A stretch of DNA of 64,000 nt from Cognatilysobacter claricitrinus (GCF_045866565.1 NZ_BAAFZV010000002.1:372001-436000), one strand, 5' to 3'. Shown: positions 42,624 to 51,589, numbered from the stretch's first letter. The notes: a model not told the origin generated them from the sequence alone. Program-made: numbers and translations.

Positions 42624-43370
42624 CTATTTCCGGGTCTCGCGAGTTGCGGCCAGCTGTACGGGCCGGTTGTTGTCGTGGCCGATCGCGCGGTGCACCAGTG
42701 CGATCTCCTGGCCGCTCGCCACGACCGGCTGCTTCATCACGATCCAGCGCACGTGTTCGGTGCACGGCGGCGTCGTCAGGGAGCCGTCGTAGAGGTAGTA
42801 GGCGCGGCTCGCGGGCAGCAGGTCGGCAGCCGAAACGGGCGTCGCAATGGCGGTCGTCCCGTTGACCTTGGTCGGAACGTACGGCCCGACGCGCTCCAGC
42901 CAGGGGTTGTTGATGCCGTTTCCGAACAGCACGGCCACGACCGCAAGGTGGCCCTGCGCATCGGCATGCACCAGGTGCGCTTCCATCGGGAATCGCTTGC
43001 CATCGACGGTGTGCTCGCTCGGCACGTGGAAGTGCAACTGCTTGAGCGCGAAGTCGGTGCCATCGACGCGCATGTGGCTGCCGGGGTTGAAATCGATCTG
43101 GACCGCATGCCCGTTGTTGACCACGCGATAGCCGCCGTCGCGATAGTCGAAGGCGATCGGCGCATGCGGCGTGTCCATCGCGTGCGTCAGGTCGATGGGC
43201 GATTGGTTGTGGCCGCGCGCGCACATGGCGAAGCCAGGCTCGAGTTGCCCCCAGTGCGACGGGCCCGCAGCGCCCGTGTAGCTCCAGTGCAGCGCATGCC
43301 CGTCGGGCGCCGCGATGGCGAGGGTGCCAAAAAGGAGCGCGGACAACGCCACGTGCGGTTTCGCATTCAC
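42624..43370 (-). CDS. Alpha-class carbonic anhydrase, exported
   Basis: From the GTG at 43370 (GGAG 8 bases upstream) this is 248 aa: a signal peptide (VALSALLFGTLAIAAPDGHA) and an alpha-carbonic anhydrase with zinc ligands H113, H115 (QLHFHVPSEH) and H132 (MEAHLVH), the NQSPIDL block and the TTPPCTE segment. Cys50 and the PPC cysteine probably form the usual disulfide. It hydrates CO2 in the periplasm. The ORF extends further upstream but that part lacks leader character. Confidence 0.92.
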   Translation of the reverse strand: MNAKPHVALSALLFGTLAIAAPDGHALHWSYTGAAGPSHWGQLEPGFAMCARGHNQSPIDLTHAMDTPHAPIAFDYRDGGYRVVNNGHAVQIDFNPGSHMRVDGTDFALKQLHFHVPSEHTVDGKRFPMEAHLVHADAQGHLAVVAVLFGNGINNPWLERVGPYVPTKVNGTTAIATPVSAADLLPASRAYYLYDGSLTTPPCTEHVRWIVMKQPVVASGQEIALVHRAIGHDNNRPVQLAATRETRK

Positions 43371-43514
43371 GACGCCGACTCCGATGTCGCGCGGAAGAAA
43401 GGATGGCCCTGACCGAGCGACTAGATGCCCGTCGCCATTAAGTCGCCGTGAACCGGAACTCGCACGGATGCCCACGGTCGAGGCTGGAGTTGCACGGTAT
43501 GGCGCGCGAAAAGC

Positions 43515-44159
43515 CTACGGGGTGGCGGCGCCGGTCTGGCGTCGCTTCCACTCCGCAAAGGCGCCGCGCATCGCCTGCTTTTCCGACGGTCGCCAGAAAC
43601 CGATGCGCTTTTCCATGCCGTCCTCGGTCCCCAGCTCCGGATATGACCGCACCGATGCGGCGTACCAAGCTACGGCCGTCTCGATGTCACCCGCGCTCCA
43701 GTAGAGCGTGGCGAGGGTGGACGGGACCCAGAACGGACGGCCGCCGTGCGACGCGATCTCGCCCTTGAACGCGGCCAACGAGGCCGGATAGTTGCCCGCC
43801 TGGTACTCGATCCAGCCGCGTGACCAGAACACGTGTCCCTCTTCGATGCTGCCCGGCGATGCGATCGATGCGGCCGCGGCCAAGTCGGCGCGTGCGCGCT
43901 CGAGATCGCCCAATTTTCCCGAGATGTAGGCTCTCTCGGCGAGTGCGATGACGTTCCTGGGATCGCGTCGGACAACAAGATCCAGCTGATGCCGATAGGC
44001 GGCATTGCCTCCGGGCGGCGGTGCCTGCATCGCGAATGCGGCGACGTCGTGGTCCGTGTACGCATCGGCTTGCGGCAGGTAGACCTCGAGCGGCTCGGCC
44101 GCCGAGGCGTGGAATGCAACAAGCAAAGCCACCGCGCACAGCATCGGTCTGATACCCAT
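43515..44159 (-). CDS. Secreted TPR-like protein of unknown function
   Basis: This 214-aa protein has a signal peptide (GIRPMLCAVALLVAFHASAA) and a mature helical-repeat domain: RRDPRNVIALAERAYISGKL, EEGHVFWSRGWIEYQAGNYP and PSTLATLYWSAGDIETAVAWY. The last two carry the TPR pattern of small/large residue alternation. It is likely a periplasmic scaffold. It ends in a polar WKRRQTGAATP tail. No operon partner; divergent from a VOC gene with 143 bases between starts. Confidence 0.72.
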   Translation of the reverse strand: MGIRPMLCAVALLVAFHASAAEPLEVYLPQADAYTDHDVAAFAMQAPPPGGNAAYRHQLDLVVRRDPRNVIALAERAYISGKLGDLERARADLAAAASIASPGSIEEGHVFWSRGWIEYQAGNYPASLAAFKGEIASHGGRPFWVPSTLATLYWSAGDIETAVAWYAASVRSYPELGTEDGMEKRIGFWRPSEKQAMRGAFAEWKRRQTGAATP

Positions 44160-44302
44160 GAATCCCCCTGTTCGAACGCGAATTGTGCCTGTCCGGCCCG
44201 GAGCTGCCGGCGCGGCCGCCAGTCGGACGTGGGCGGAAATCTCATCTGCCGATAACCTGCACGCAGTACCGTCACGCCTCCGACCGACTGCAGGAGGCCC
44301 AC

Positions 44303-44788
44303 ATGATCCCGAAGATCCAGCCGTGCCTTTGGTTCGACGGTAACGCCGAAGAAGCGGCGCGCTTCTACGCCGACACATTTCCCGACAGCCGCTTGGACGC
44401 GGTGCATCGCGCGCCCGGCGACTATCCGTCGGGCAAGCAGGGCGATGTGCTGATGGTCGAGGCGACGGTCCTCGGCATGCGTTTCCTGTTGTTGAACGGC
44501 GGGCCGCAATTCAAGTTCGACGAAGCGGTGAGCTTCCAGGTCGCCACCGACGACCAGGCCGAGACGGACCGCTACTGGAACGCGATCGTCGACAACGGCG
44601 GGCAGGCGAGTGCGTGCGGCTGGTGCAAGGATCGTTTCGGCCTGTCGTGGCAGATCACGCCGAAACGCCTGACCCAACTGATTGCGGCGGGCGGCGAGAA
44701 AGCGGCCCGTGCATTCGCCGCGATGATGGATATGGGCAAGATCGACATCGCCACGCTGGATCGCGCTGTCGCGGGTGTCGGTCATTGA
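44303..44788 (+). CDS. VOC-superfamily PhnB-like protein
   Basis: This 161-aa protein begins PKIQPCLWFDGNAEEAARFY, the PhnB/DUF1428-type VOC start, then FLLLNGGPQFKFDEAVSFQV and CGWCKDRFGLSWQITPKRL. The CGWCKD..LSWQI block is the hallmark of the family annotated as 3-demethylubiquinone-9 3-methyltransferase-like, which are not methyltransferases. The classical metal ligands are only partly present, so catalysis is doubtful. CAGGAGG lies before the ATG. Single gene, convergent with the GNAT pseudogene. Confidence 0.88.
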   Translation: MIPKIQPCLWFDGNAEEAARFYADTFPDSRLDAVHRAPGDYPSGKQGDVLMVEATVLGMRFLLLNGGPQFKFDEAVSFQVATDDQAETDRYWNAIVDNGGQASACGWCKDRFGLSWQITPKRLTQLIAAGGEKAARAFAAMMDMGKIDIATLDRAVAGVGH

Positions 44789-44815
44789 GTGAAGCTCGCT
44801 GACGCGCCGACCGCA

Positions 44816-45492
44816 TCACGTGCGCGCGATCACCGATGCATGCACGGCCGTGCGCAGCGCGAAGCCCAGCGTTTCGTAGAGCGCGATCGCCGCGCGGTTG
44901 CCGCCCATGCATGCAGGAACGGGCGATCGCCGCGCGCCTGGATGCGGGCGCCGACGATCGCTGATAGACGCCGCGCCAGACCGCGCCCACGGAAGTCCGG
45001 GTGCGTGCAGACGCCGCTGATCTCCGTGTGGCCGGGAAAGCGCATGCGTTCGCCCGCCATTGCCGCAAGCCGGCCGTCGATGCGAACGCCGATAAAGGCG
45101 CCCATGGTGTGCGTGCGCGCCAGGAACGGGCCCGGTTTCGTCAGCCGCGCGAGCGCGAGCATCTCGGCCGCGTCGACGTCGCCCAAGGCATGCACGTCAT
45201 CGCCGGCGTCGTCGTCGAGAGCGCGGGTCGCGACCATCTGCACGCCGCGTCCCGGGCGCACCTCGACGCAGTCCGGCGGCACGCGGATCTCTGGCACCTG
45301 CAGTACGTAGGCGGTCTGTCCCGGTGCGAGCAGGTCGCGAAGCGCTGCCTGCGCCGCGGCGTCGTCATCGTCGCGCGTGGACGCGAACAGGTTGACGTCG
45401 TCCGGATAGCGGCGCGCGAGCGCACCGCCGACGGCGATCGGCGCGTGGAAAGTGGTCAGGCTGGCCCACACCGGGCGATCGAGGTCGTGCAT
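44816..45492 (-). pseudogene. GNAT acetyltransferase with C-terminal frameshift
   Basis: From the ATG at 45492 (GGAG 6 bases upstream) a GNAT domain reads normally, including EISGVCTHPDFRGRGLARRL (acetyl-CoA pyrophosphate loop) and PFLHAWAA. It then runs into RRSRSTKRWASRC and stops at 44830. In the adjacent frame the same DNA encodes NRAAIALYETLGFALRTAVH followed by ASVIART and a stop at 44816, exactly the expected GNAT ending. A single base is therefore missing (or two added) between about 44900 and 44920. A base error in the assembly remains possible. Confidence 0.8.
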
Positions 45493-45684
45493 GCGGCGCT
45501 CCGTGCGAGGTCTGTCACGCGGGCGCATTGTCGCCGTGTCTCGTCGCGCAGGGGAGGCGCCGATCGGTCATTCGGCGGCGCGGACGTGACCGGCGATGGC
45601 CGCCACCCGGCACGATGACCACCGGCACGCTCGTACGCCGCGTCGTCGTGGAATCGTGCGATCTGCCTCCGCGAGTGTTCGACG

Positions 45685-46401
45685 ATGAACCCGACGTCGC
45701 CCCAGCCCTATGCCCGCTTCGCGGGACTGCTCTACCTGGTGATCATCGCTGCGGGAATGTTCGGCGAACTCGCCGTGCGTGGGTCGATGGTGGTGAGCGG
45801 CGACGCGGCGGCGACGGCCGCGCACATCGTGGCATCGCCCGAACGATGGCGGCTCGGCATCGCGCTGGACCTGCTGATGCACGTCTGCGACGTGTTCGTG
45901 ATGTGGGGCATCTACGTGCTGTTGCGACCCGTGAGCCGGCGCCTTGCATTGCTCGTGCTTCTGCTGAATCTCATCCAGACGGCAGTACTGGTCGCCAACA
46001 AGTTATTGCTGCTGGTGCCGTTGATGCTGCTCGGCGACGCGCCCTACCTGCATGCGCTGCCGGTCGCGCAATTGCAGGCGTTGTCGTACGTGGCGATCCG
46101 CGTGCACGAGTACGGGTTCGGCGTCGGCCTGATCTTTTTCGGTTTCGTGTGTCTGGTGGAGGGCCACCTGATCCGCCGTTCGCGCTTCCTGCCGCGTGTC
46201 ATCGGCGTACTGATGCAGGTGGCGGGCGTCTGTTATCTCGTCAACAGCACCGCATTGCTCCTGGCGCCGGACGTTGCCGCAACACTGTTCCCGACGATCA
46301 TGTTGCCGGTCTTCGTCGCGGAACTCTCGCTCGCGCTCTGGCTCACGGTGAAGGGCGTGGATGAACGCGAGTGGCTGCGGCGCGCGAACGCGCCGTCGTG
46401 A
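45685..46401 (+). CDS. DUF4386 membrane protein
   Basis: This 238-aa protein has six hydrophobic helices: FAGLLYLVIIAAGMFGELAV, LGIALDLLMHVCDVFVMWGI, LALLVLLLNLIQTAVLVANK, ALSYVAIRVHEYGFGVGLIF, then VIGVLMQVAGVCYLVNS and FPTIMLPVFVAELSLALWLT. The LxxHVCDVFVMWG and FGVGLIFFGFVCLVEGHLI blocks match DUF4386. The family is often near regulators of membrane composition but no function is proven. Start at ATG 45685. No operon partner. Confidence 0.88.
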   Translation: MNPTSPQPYARFAGLLYLVIIAAGMFGELAVRGSMVVSGDAAATAAHIVASPERWRLGIALDLLMHVCDVFVMWGIYVLLRPVSRRLALLVLLLNLIQTAVLVANKLLLLVPLMLLGDAPYLHALPVAQLQALSYVAIRVHEYGFGVGLIFFGFVCLVEGHLIRRSRFLPRVIGVLMQVAGVCYLVNSTALLLAPDVAATLFPTIMLPVFVAELSLALWLTVKGVDEREWLRRANAPS

Positions 46402-46630
46402 CGCGAATGGTCAACGACGCCCGGCGGAGCGCCAGGCCGACGTACTGCCACAGGTGCCTACGCGGCTGGGCCCGGCGGAAATGGAACGCTCGCCCTGCAT
46501 TTCTGCGGACGGGGACGGAAAACGCCCCCGCGCGAGCGGTGTCGACGCCCGAAAGTGACCGGACGAGCCCGTTACCTGCAACACTGCGCGCCCGTCGCCC
46601 GGCCGAGCCGGCGACCCGACCCCGGATAAC

Positions 46631-47485
46631 GTGAAGACACCCGCGAGCCTGCAGACGCTGATCCATGACGGCGTGATCGATGAAGTGCTGCGCCCGCTCA
46701 AGAGCGGCAAGGAAGCAGCGGTGTACGTGGTTCGCGCGGGCGACGACATCCGCTGCGCGAAGGTTTACAAGGACATGGCGCAACGTAGCTTCCAGAAGCG
46801 CGTGCAGTACCAGGAAGGCCGCAAGGTGCGTGGCAGCCGCGAGTCGCGCGCGATCGGCAAGTCGACGAACTACGGGCGCAAGCAACAGGAAGCGGCGTGG
46901 AAGAACACCGAGGTCGACGCGCTGTACCAGCTGCGCGAGGCCGGAGTTCGCGTTCCCGAGCCGTACGGGTATTTCCACGGCGTGCTGGTGATGGAGCTCG
47001 TCACCGACGCCGAAGGCTATTCGGCGCCGCGCCTTGGCGAAGTCGAACTCACCGACGTGCAGGCGCGCGAGTTCCACAGCGTGCTGGTGCGACAGGTCGT
47101 GCGCATGCTCTGTTGCGGGCTGATCCACGGCGACCTGTCCGAATACAACGTTCTGGTCGGACCGGATGGCCCGGTGGTGATCGACTTCCCGCAGGTCGTG
47201 AGCGCAGGCGGCAACAACGCCGCGCGCACCATGCTGCTGCGCGACGTCAACAACCTCACCGCGAGCCTCGGGCGCTGGGCGCCCGAGCTGCTCGACACCT
47301 GGTACGGCGAAGAGATGTGGGCGCTCTTCGAATCCGGTGCGTTGCAGCCCGACACGGAACTCACCGGCGAATTCACCCCCGATGCGCATGCCGTCGACCT
47401 CGACAGCGTGCGCGAAGCCATCAACGACGCACGCGAACTCGCGCTGATCCGGCAGCAGGGGCGCGAGACGGCGGACGAGGACTGA
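46631..47485 (+). CDS. RIO-type atypical serine kinase
   Basis: This 284-aa kinase has the RIO ATP-binding lead KSGKEAAVYVVRAGDD (residues about 24-39), a VRxW-like invariant Lys in CAKVYKD, the catalytic loop LIHGDLSEYNVLVG and metal loop VIDFPQVV. It begins with a helical PASLQTLIHDGVIDEVLRP segment as in bacterial RIO1 kinases (for example PA4780-like). Start is a GTG at 46631. Bacterial RIO substrates are unknown. Monocistronic. Confidence 0.92.
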   Translation: MKTPASLQTLIHDGVIDEVLRPLKSGKEAAVYVVRAGDDIRCAKVYKDMAQRSFQKRVQYQEGRKVRGSRESRAIGKSTNYGRKQQEAAWKNTEVDALYQLREAGVRVPEPYGYFHGVLVMELVTDAEGYSAPRLGEVELTDVQAREFHSVLVRQVVRMLCCGLIHGDLSEYNVLVGPDGPVVIDFPQVVSAGGNNAARTMLLRDVNNLTASLGRWAPELLDTWYGEEMWALFESGALQPDTELTGEFTPDAHAVDLDSVREAINDARELALIRQQGRETADED

Positions 47486-47509
47486 TCGCGCCGCGCCAGC
47501 CTTTTCCCA

Positions 47510-48613
47510 TCAGCCTGGTGCGTTGGTCCAGCCCGGGGGCGCGGTCAGTGGAATGTGTGCGCGGAGCAGGGCGCGCCGCACTGTTTCGACTTCACCGAAG
47601 TGCACGAAATCCTGCCAGTACTGCGCGTCGAGCGGGAGCTGCGCGACATTGCGACTGCGCCACCGCGCGTCCAGCTGCTCGCGCGCCCAGTACGCGCCTT
47701 CTGGCGTGCCGCGCGTCAAGTTCGCCAGCATTCCGACCGCGATCGTGTGTTCGATCACCGTCGTCGCGGTCGCCATGCGGCGAAGAATCGCGTAGCAGTT
47801 TGCGAAGCGCGCGGATGACAGCGGTGGCTTGCATGCGGATGCAAGTCCCCGCAGGGGCGGTAGCGGCAACGCGAAGACGAAACTCGAGGCGAGCACGCGA
47901 CGACGGTCGTCATCCGTCGCGCCTAGACGCATACCGCGAAGTGCCGCGCGTTCGGCCGGACCAGCCGGCGGAAGCGCCAGGTCGTCGAATGCCGCGATCG
48001 TTTCCAGCGACATGCTGCGGAACTGGGCGTCGTAGCGTCCCCCGGAGGCCGCACGCGCGAGCAGGTCGTCAACGGCGGTCGCGTCCGTCGATGACGCCGG
48101 CAGTTCGCCTAGATATGCGGCTGCGTTGTCGGGCGCGGCAAGCCTCCACGCGCTGGTGGCCTGCGGCGAACACGGCGTTTCCCGCCCGCAGAACCAGGTC
48201 TGCGCGATGGCGATCATTTCGTCGTGCGGGGAGTCGGCGAGCAGGTCGGCGGCGAGCTCACGGGCATGCTGAAGCGCGGCCGGATCGCCGTGATCGGCCA
48301 GTAGCAGACGCAGTGCGAGCAGACGCTGGTGCGGGTCGCCGGATGCGGCGATCGCAAGAAGGTGCTGCTGGACCGCATCGGCTGTAGCTCGCGACTCACC
48401 GTCTGCGTGCGGCGCGACGTACGCGTTGCGACGAGGCGCGCCGACTTGTGTCGGGTTGGCTGCGGCGATTACGCCGGATGCGGCTCCATGCACCGTGGCG
48501 GCCCGGGGTTCAGGGCGCCTTGCGATCGACCAGCAGAGTGCGAGCACCGCGCAGGTGAGCGCGACGGCCAGCACCCCTCGGCGTCGCCACGGCGTTGTCG
48601 TCGTATCCCGCAT
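47510..48613 (-). CDS. Membrane-anchored or secreted protein of unknown function
   Basis: From the ATG at 48613 the product is 367 aa. A basic segment (PWRRRG) and hydrophobic helix (LAVALTCAVLALCWSIARRP) form an uncleaved anchor or signal. The rest is helical, with Ala-rich repeats such as LLALRLLLADHGDPAALQHA and LAADLLADSPHDEM. Cysteines pair as WFCGRETPCSP and FANCY, and a WREQLDARWRSRNVAQLP stretch precedes the end. It looks like a HEAT/TPR-type periplasmic protein. No family is recognised. Convergent with the RIO kinase gene. Confidence 0.6.
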   Translation of the reverse strand: MRDTTTTPWRRRGVLAVALTCAVLALCWSIARRPEPRAATVHGAASGVIAAANPTQVGAPRRNAYVAPHADGESRATADAVQQHLLAIAASGDPHQRLLALRLLLADHGDPAALQHARELAADLLADSPHDEMIAIAQTWFCGRETPCSPQATSAWRLAAPDNAAAYLGELPASSTDATAVDDLLARAASGGRYDAQFRSMSLETIAAFDDLALPPAGPAERAALRGMRLGATDDDRRRVLASSFVFALPLPPLRGLASACKPPLSSARFANCYAILRRMATATTVIEHTIAVGMLANLTRGTPEGAYWAREQLDARWRSRNVAQLPLDAQYWQDFVHFGEVETVRRALLRAHIPLTAPPGWTNAPG

Positions 48614-48854
48614 GCCTGCCCCCCACGTCGCGCGGATATTACGCAGTGATTCGCGTGCGTGTGAGCGGGAGATAGGGGCCGCATCGGCCGGGACGGGACG
48701 CGACGTGCGCCCCGCAGGCGCGCTCCGCGTCCGCCGATGCGCGTCTTCAACCGCTCGTCGAACACGTTCGTCGGCAGTCCCTTTCGGCAGGGGAGGCGTC
48801 GCACGCGGCCGGTCTATAGTCGGGCCCACCCTGGCACAGAAGGACGTCGTCGCC

Positions 48855-50873
48855 GTGAACCGATCCCGCCTCATGCTCGCGCTCTTCGTCGCCGCCGGCA
48901 CCGCTTCGGCGGGTGGTCTGCACGGCATCGCCACCAGCGACATCGACCGCAACGCGAATGCATGCACCGACTTCTTCGCCTATGCGAACGGTGCATGGCG
49001 CCAGCAGAACAAGATTCCGGACTACATGGATCGCTGGAGCCGACGCTGGCAATCCGGCGAGGTCAACAAGGAACACGTCCGCGACATCCTCACCGAGGTA
49101 TCGGCGAAGAACGACTGGCCGGCGGGCAGTGCGGAGCAGTTGTCGGGCGACTACTACGCCGCGTGCATGGACGAAGGGCAGGTTGACAAGAGCGGTCTGG
49201 CACCTGCGAAGCCCTTGCTCGACGAAGTCGGCGCGATCAAGGACAAGGCCGGGTTGCAGCGCGCCATCGGCAACCTGCACGAGGTCGGCATCTTCGCGCC
49301 GTTCGCGTTCAACTCGGCGCAGGACCTGCACAATCCGTCGCAGGTGGTGGCCAGCGTGGGCGCAAGCGGCATCGGGCTTCCCGACCGCGACTACTATCTG
49401 AAAACCGAACCCCGCTTCGTCGAGGCGCGTGCGAAGTACCTCGAACACGTGGCGAAGATGTTCGAACTGGCGGGTGCGACGCCTGACGCCGCCAAAACCG
49501 ATGCGGCCACCGTGTTCGCGTTCGAGAAGCGCTTGGCGGAGGCGTCGCTGGACAATGTCGCGCTGCGTGATCCGAAGCAGCAGGACCACACGATGAGCGT
49601 CGCCCAGTTGCAGGCGCTGTCGCCCGCGTTCGACTGGGGCGCGTATCTCGACAACGCCCACGTGCCGCGCGCGGATCTCAACGTCACCCAGCCGAAGTTC
49701 GTGCAGCAGTTCAACCACGAGGTGGCGTCGACGCCGATCGCGCAGTGGCGCACCTACCTGCGCTGGCAGGTGTTGAACGCGTCGGCCGATACGTTGCCGA
49801 CGCCCTTCGTCGCGCAGAACTTCGCCTTCTACGGCAAGTACCTGAGCGGCGCGACCGAGATGAAGCCGCGCTGGAAGCGGTGCGCCGAGGACACCGACAA
49901 CCTGCTGGGCGACGCGCTGGGCCATGCCTACGTCACCAAGTATTTCCCGCCGGAAGCGAAGGCGCGCATGCAGGACATGGTGAAGAACATCCTGCTTGCG
50001 ATGCACGACACGATCGACGGGCTGGAGTGGATGGGCCCGGACACGAAGGCCAAGGCGCTGGAGAAGCTCTCCACCTTCAATCCCAAGATCGGCTACCCCG
50101 ACAAGTGGAAGACCTACGACGGCGTGCGCGTTTCGCGTGCGTCGTACTGGAACGATCGCGAGGCCGCGGCGCGCTGGTACGTCGCCGATGATCGTGCGCA
50201 GATCGGCAAGCCGGTCGACCGCGCGCGCTGGGGCATGACGCCGCCGACGTCGAATGCGTACTACAACCCGTTGCTCAACGAGATCGTGTTCCCGGCCGGC
50301 ATCCTGCAGCCACCCGCGTTCGATGTCACGGCGACCGATGCGGTCAATTACGGTGCGATCGGCGTAGTCATCGGCCACGAGATCAGCCACGGTTTCGACG
50401 ACCAGGGTGCGCAGTTCGACGCGCAGGGGCGCTTGTCCAACTGGTGGACGCCGAAGGACAACGCGCAGTTCGCCACCCGGGGCCAGTGCGTGGTCAAGCA
50501 GTTCGACGGTTACTTCATCGAGCCTGGCATGCACCACAACGGCAAGCTGGTGCTGGGTGAATCGATCGGCGACCTCGCCGGCGCGAAGATCGCGTACCGC
50601 GCTTACCAGAAGTCGCGCGAGGGCAAGGGGCCGGAACCGACCATCGACGGTTACACGCCCGAGCAGCAGTTCTTCATCGCGTGGGGCCAGTGGCGTGGCG
50701 ACGAGACGCGTCCGGAGACACAGCGCACGATGATCCAAGGCGACCCGCACCCGGTCGCGAAGTACCGCGTCAACGGGCCGCTTTCGAACCTGCCGGAGTT
50801 CAAGGACGCGTTCCAGTGCAAGGCCGGCGACCCGATGGTGCGGCCGCAGGCGGATCGCTGCGAAGTGTGGTGA
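48855..50873 (+). CDS. M13 (neprilysin/PepO) family metallopeptidase, second copy
   Basis: This 672-aa secreted peptidase starts at a GTG (AGAAGGA upstream) with signal peptide NRSRLMLALFVAAGTASAGG. Zinc ligands are H508-E-I-S-H512 in VIGHEISHGFDDQG and E569 in GESIGDLAGAK. It shares the DFFAYANGAWR start and PEFKDAF C-terminus with the first M13 copy but is clearly diverged. It ends with a perfect C-terminal VW and a strong terminator follows. Substrate is unknown; two paralogues may divide peptide lengths or stages of growth. Confidence 0.94.
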   Translation: MNRSRLMLALFVAAGTASAGGLHGIATSDIDRNANACTDFFAYANGAWRQQNKIPDYMDRWSRRWQSGEVNKEHVRDILTEVSAKNDWPAGSAEQLSGDYYAACMDEGQVDKSGLAPAKPLLDEVGAIKDKAGLQRAIGNLHEVGIFAPFAFNSAQDLHNPSQVVASVGASGIGLPDRDYYLKTEPRFVEARAKYLEHVAKMFELAGATPDAAKTDAATVFAFEKRLAEASLDNVALRDPKQQDHTMSVAQLQALSPAFDWGAYLDNAHVPRADLNVTQPKFVQQFNHEVASTPIAQWRTYLRWQVLNASADTLPTPFVAQNFAFYGKYLSGATEMKPRWKRCAEDTDNLLGDALGHAYVTKYFPPEAKARMQDMVKNILLAMHDTIDGLEWMGPDTKAKALEKLSTFNPKIGYPDKWKTYDGVRVSRASYWNDREAAARWYVADDRAQIGKPVDRARWGMTPPTSNAYYNPLLNEIVFPAGILQPPAFDVTATDAVNYGAIGVVIGHEISHGFDDQGAQFDAQGRLSNWWTPKDNAQFATRGQCVVKQFDGYFIEPGMHHNGKLVLGESIGDLAGAKIAYRAYQKSREGKGPEPTIDGYTPEQQFFIAWGQWRGDETRPETQRTMIQGDPHPVAKYRVNGPLSNLPEFKDAFQCKAGDPMVRPQADRCEVW

Positions 50874-50895
50874 TCGCGGTCCGCGTGCTCTGACG

Positions 50896-50926
50896 AACAG
50901 GCCGCCGCATGCGGCCTGTTTCGTTT
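50896..50926 (+). terminator. Rho-independent terminator of the second M13 gene
   Basis: AACAGGCCGC (50896-50905) pairs exactly with GCGGCCTGTT (50911-50920) over a 5-base loop and runs into TCGTTT. It lies 23 bases after the stop codon. Stem and T-rich tail are those of a classical intrinsic terminator. Confidence 0.9.
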
Positions 50927-51056
50927 CCGCTGCGATCTGATCGGGACACGTCGTCGCGGTTGTCGGTGCAGCACAGGTCGACGCGCACAGGCGGGCCGTC
51001 ACCGCATCGGCGCGCGACGCCATTCGTCAGCGGCAACGTCCGGGTCGATTGCATCA

Positions 51057-51082
51057 ATTCCATAATTCCGGAAATATGGAAT
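51057..51082 (+). promoter_or_regulatory. 26-bp palindromic arsR operator abutting the start codon
   Basis: ATTCCATA (51057-51064) faces TATGGAAT (51075-51082) around the centre TTCCGGAA (51066-51073); the whole 26 bases are nearly self-complementary. A good -10-like CATAAT (51061-51066) lies within it. The start codon of arsR is at 51084, only one base after the palindrome, so the transcript is very short-led or leaderless. The site is expected to bind the ArsR dimer and switch on with arsenite. Confidence 0.72.
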
Positions 51083-51083
51083 C

Positions 51084-51425
51084 ATGGATACCGACCAGAG
51101 CCTCGCCGCGCTTCGTGCGCTCGCCCACGAAAGCCGGCTCGCCGCGTTTCGCGCCCTCGTGCAAGCGGGGCCGGACGGGCTCGCCGTCGGCGAACTGCGC
51201 GACTTGCTCGGCCTGCCGCCCGCCACGCTCACTGCGCATCTCAACGTGCTCCGCACCGCTGGGCTGGCGGCCGACACCCGCGAAGGGCGCGTCATCCGCG
51301 TCCGCGCCGACTACGCCCGCATGGACGCGCTGATCGCCTATCTCACCGAGAACTGCTGCCAGGGTGCCCCGTGCGCGCCGACTGCGGGCCGCTGCATGCC
51401 TGCAACCGAAGACGCCGCCGCATGA
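51084..51425 (+). CDS. arsR: ArsR-family arsenic-responsive repressor
   Basis: This 113-aa wHTH regulator has ALRALAHESRLAAFRALVQA, the recognition helix LPPATLTAHLNVLRTAGLA, and a wing GRVIRVRADY. Its only cysteines cluster near the C-terminus (ENCCQGAPC and GRC), the layout of ArsR proteins that bind arsenite with C-terminal cysteines instead of the N-terminal CxC. It is the first gene of an ars operon and overlaps the next by 4 bases (ATGA). A palindromic operator lies directly before its start. Confidence 0.88.
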   Translation: MDTDQSLAALRALAHESRLAAFRALVQAGPDGLAVGELRDLLGLPPATLTAHLNVLRTAGLAADTREGRVIRVRADYARMDALIAYLTENCCQGAPCAPTAGRCMPATEDAAA

Positions 51426-51589
51426 GCACCGCACCTCCGGCCGTTCGCAATGCGCACCTGTCGCTCAACGTCCGCGACGTCGACGCTGCAGCTGCACGCG
51501 CGGGACATATGGAACGCCCTGCGACGCCGATCGCGTTCCCGCTGCGCGCCGGCGAACGGCGAGCACGCCTGCCGTGGGGCCTGACATGA
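51422..51589 (+). pseudogene. Truncated arsI/cadI-like gene inside the ars operon
   Basis: This 55-aa frame starts with VRNAHLSLNVRDVDAA, the N-terminal strand of CadI/ArsI-type VOC proteins (C-As lyases or cadmium-induced proteins), then abruptly changes to non-homologous sequence and stops. It overlaps arsR at its start (ATGA) and arsC at its end (TGA inside ATGA), so the operon coupling survived. An internal deletion of about 100 residues fits best. Such a gene would no longer bind metal. Family length is about 150-160 aa. Confidence 0.65.

Noticed and set aside
46477..46500. GGAAATGGAA...CATTTCTGC as a sixth GGTTCCATTT repeat
   Set aside because: Only one arm is well matched and the loop is long, so I left it out of the feature list.
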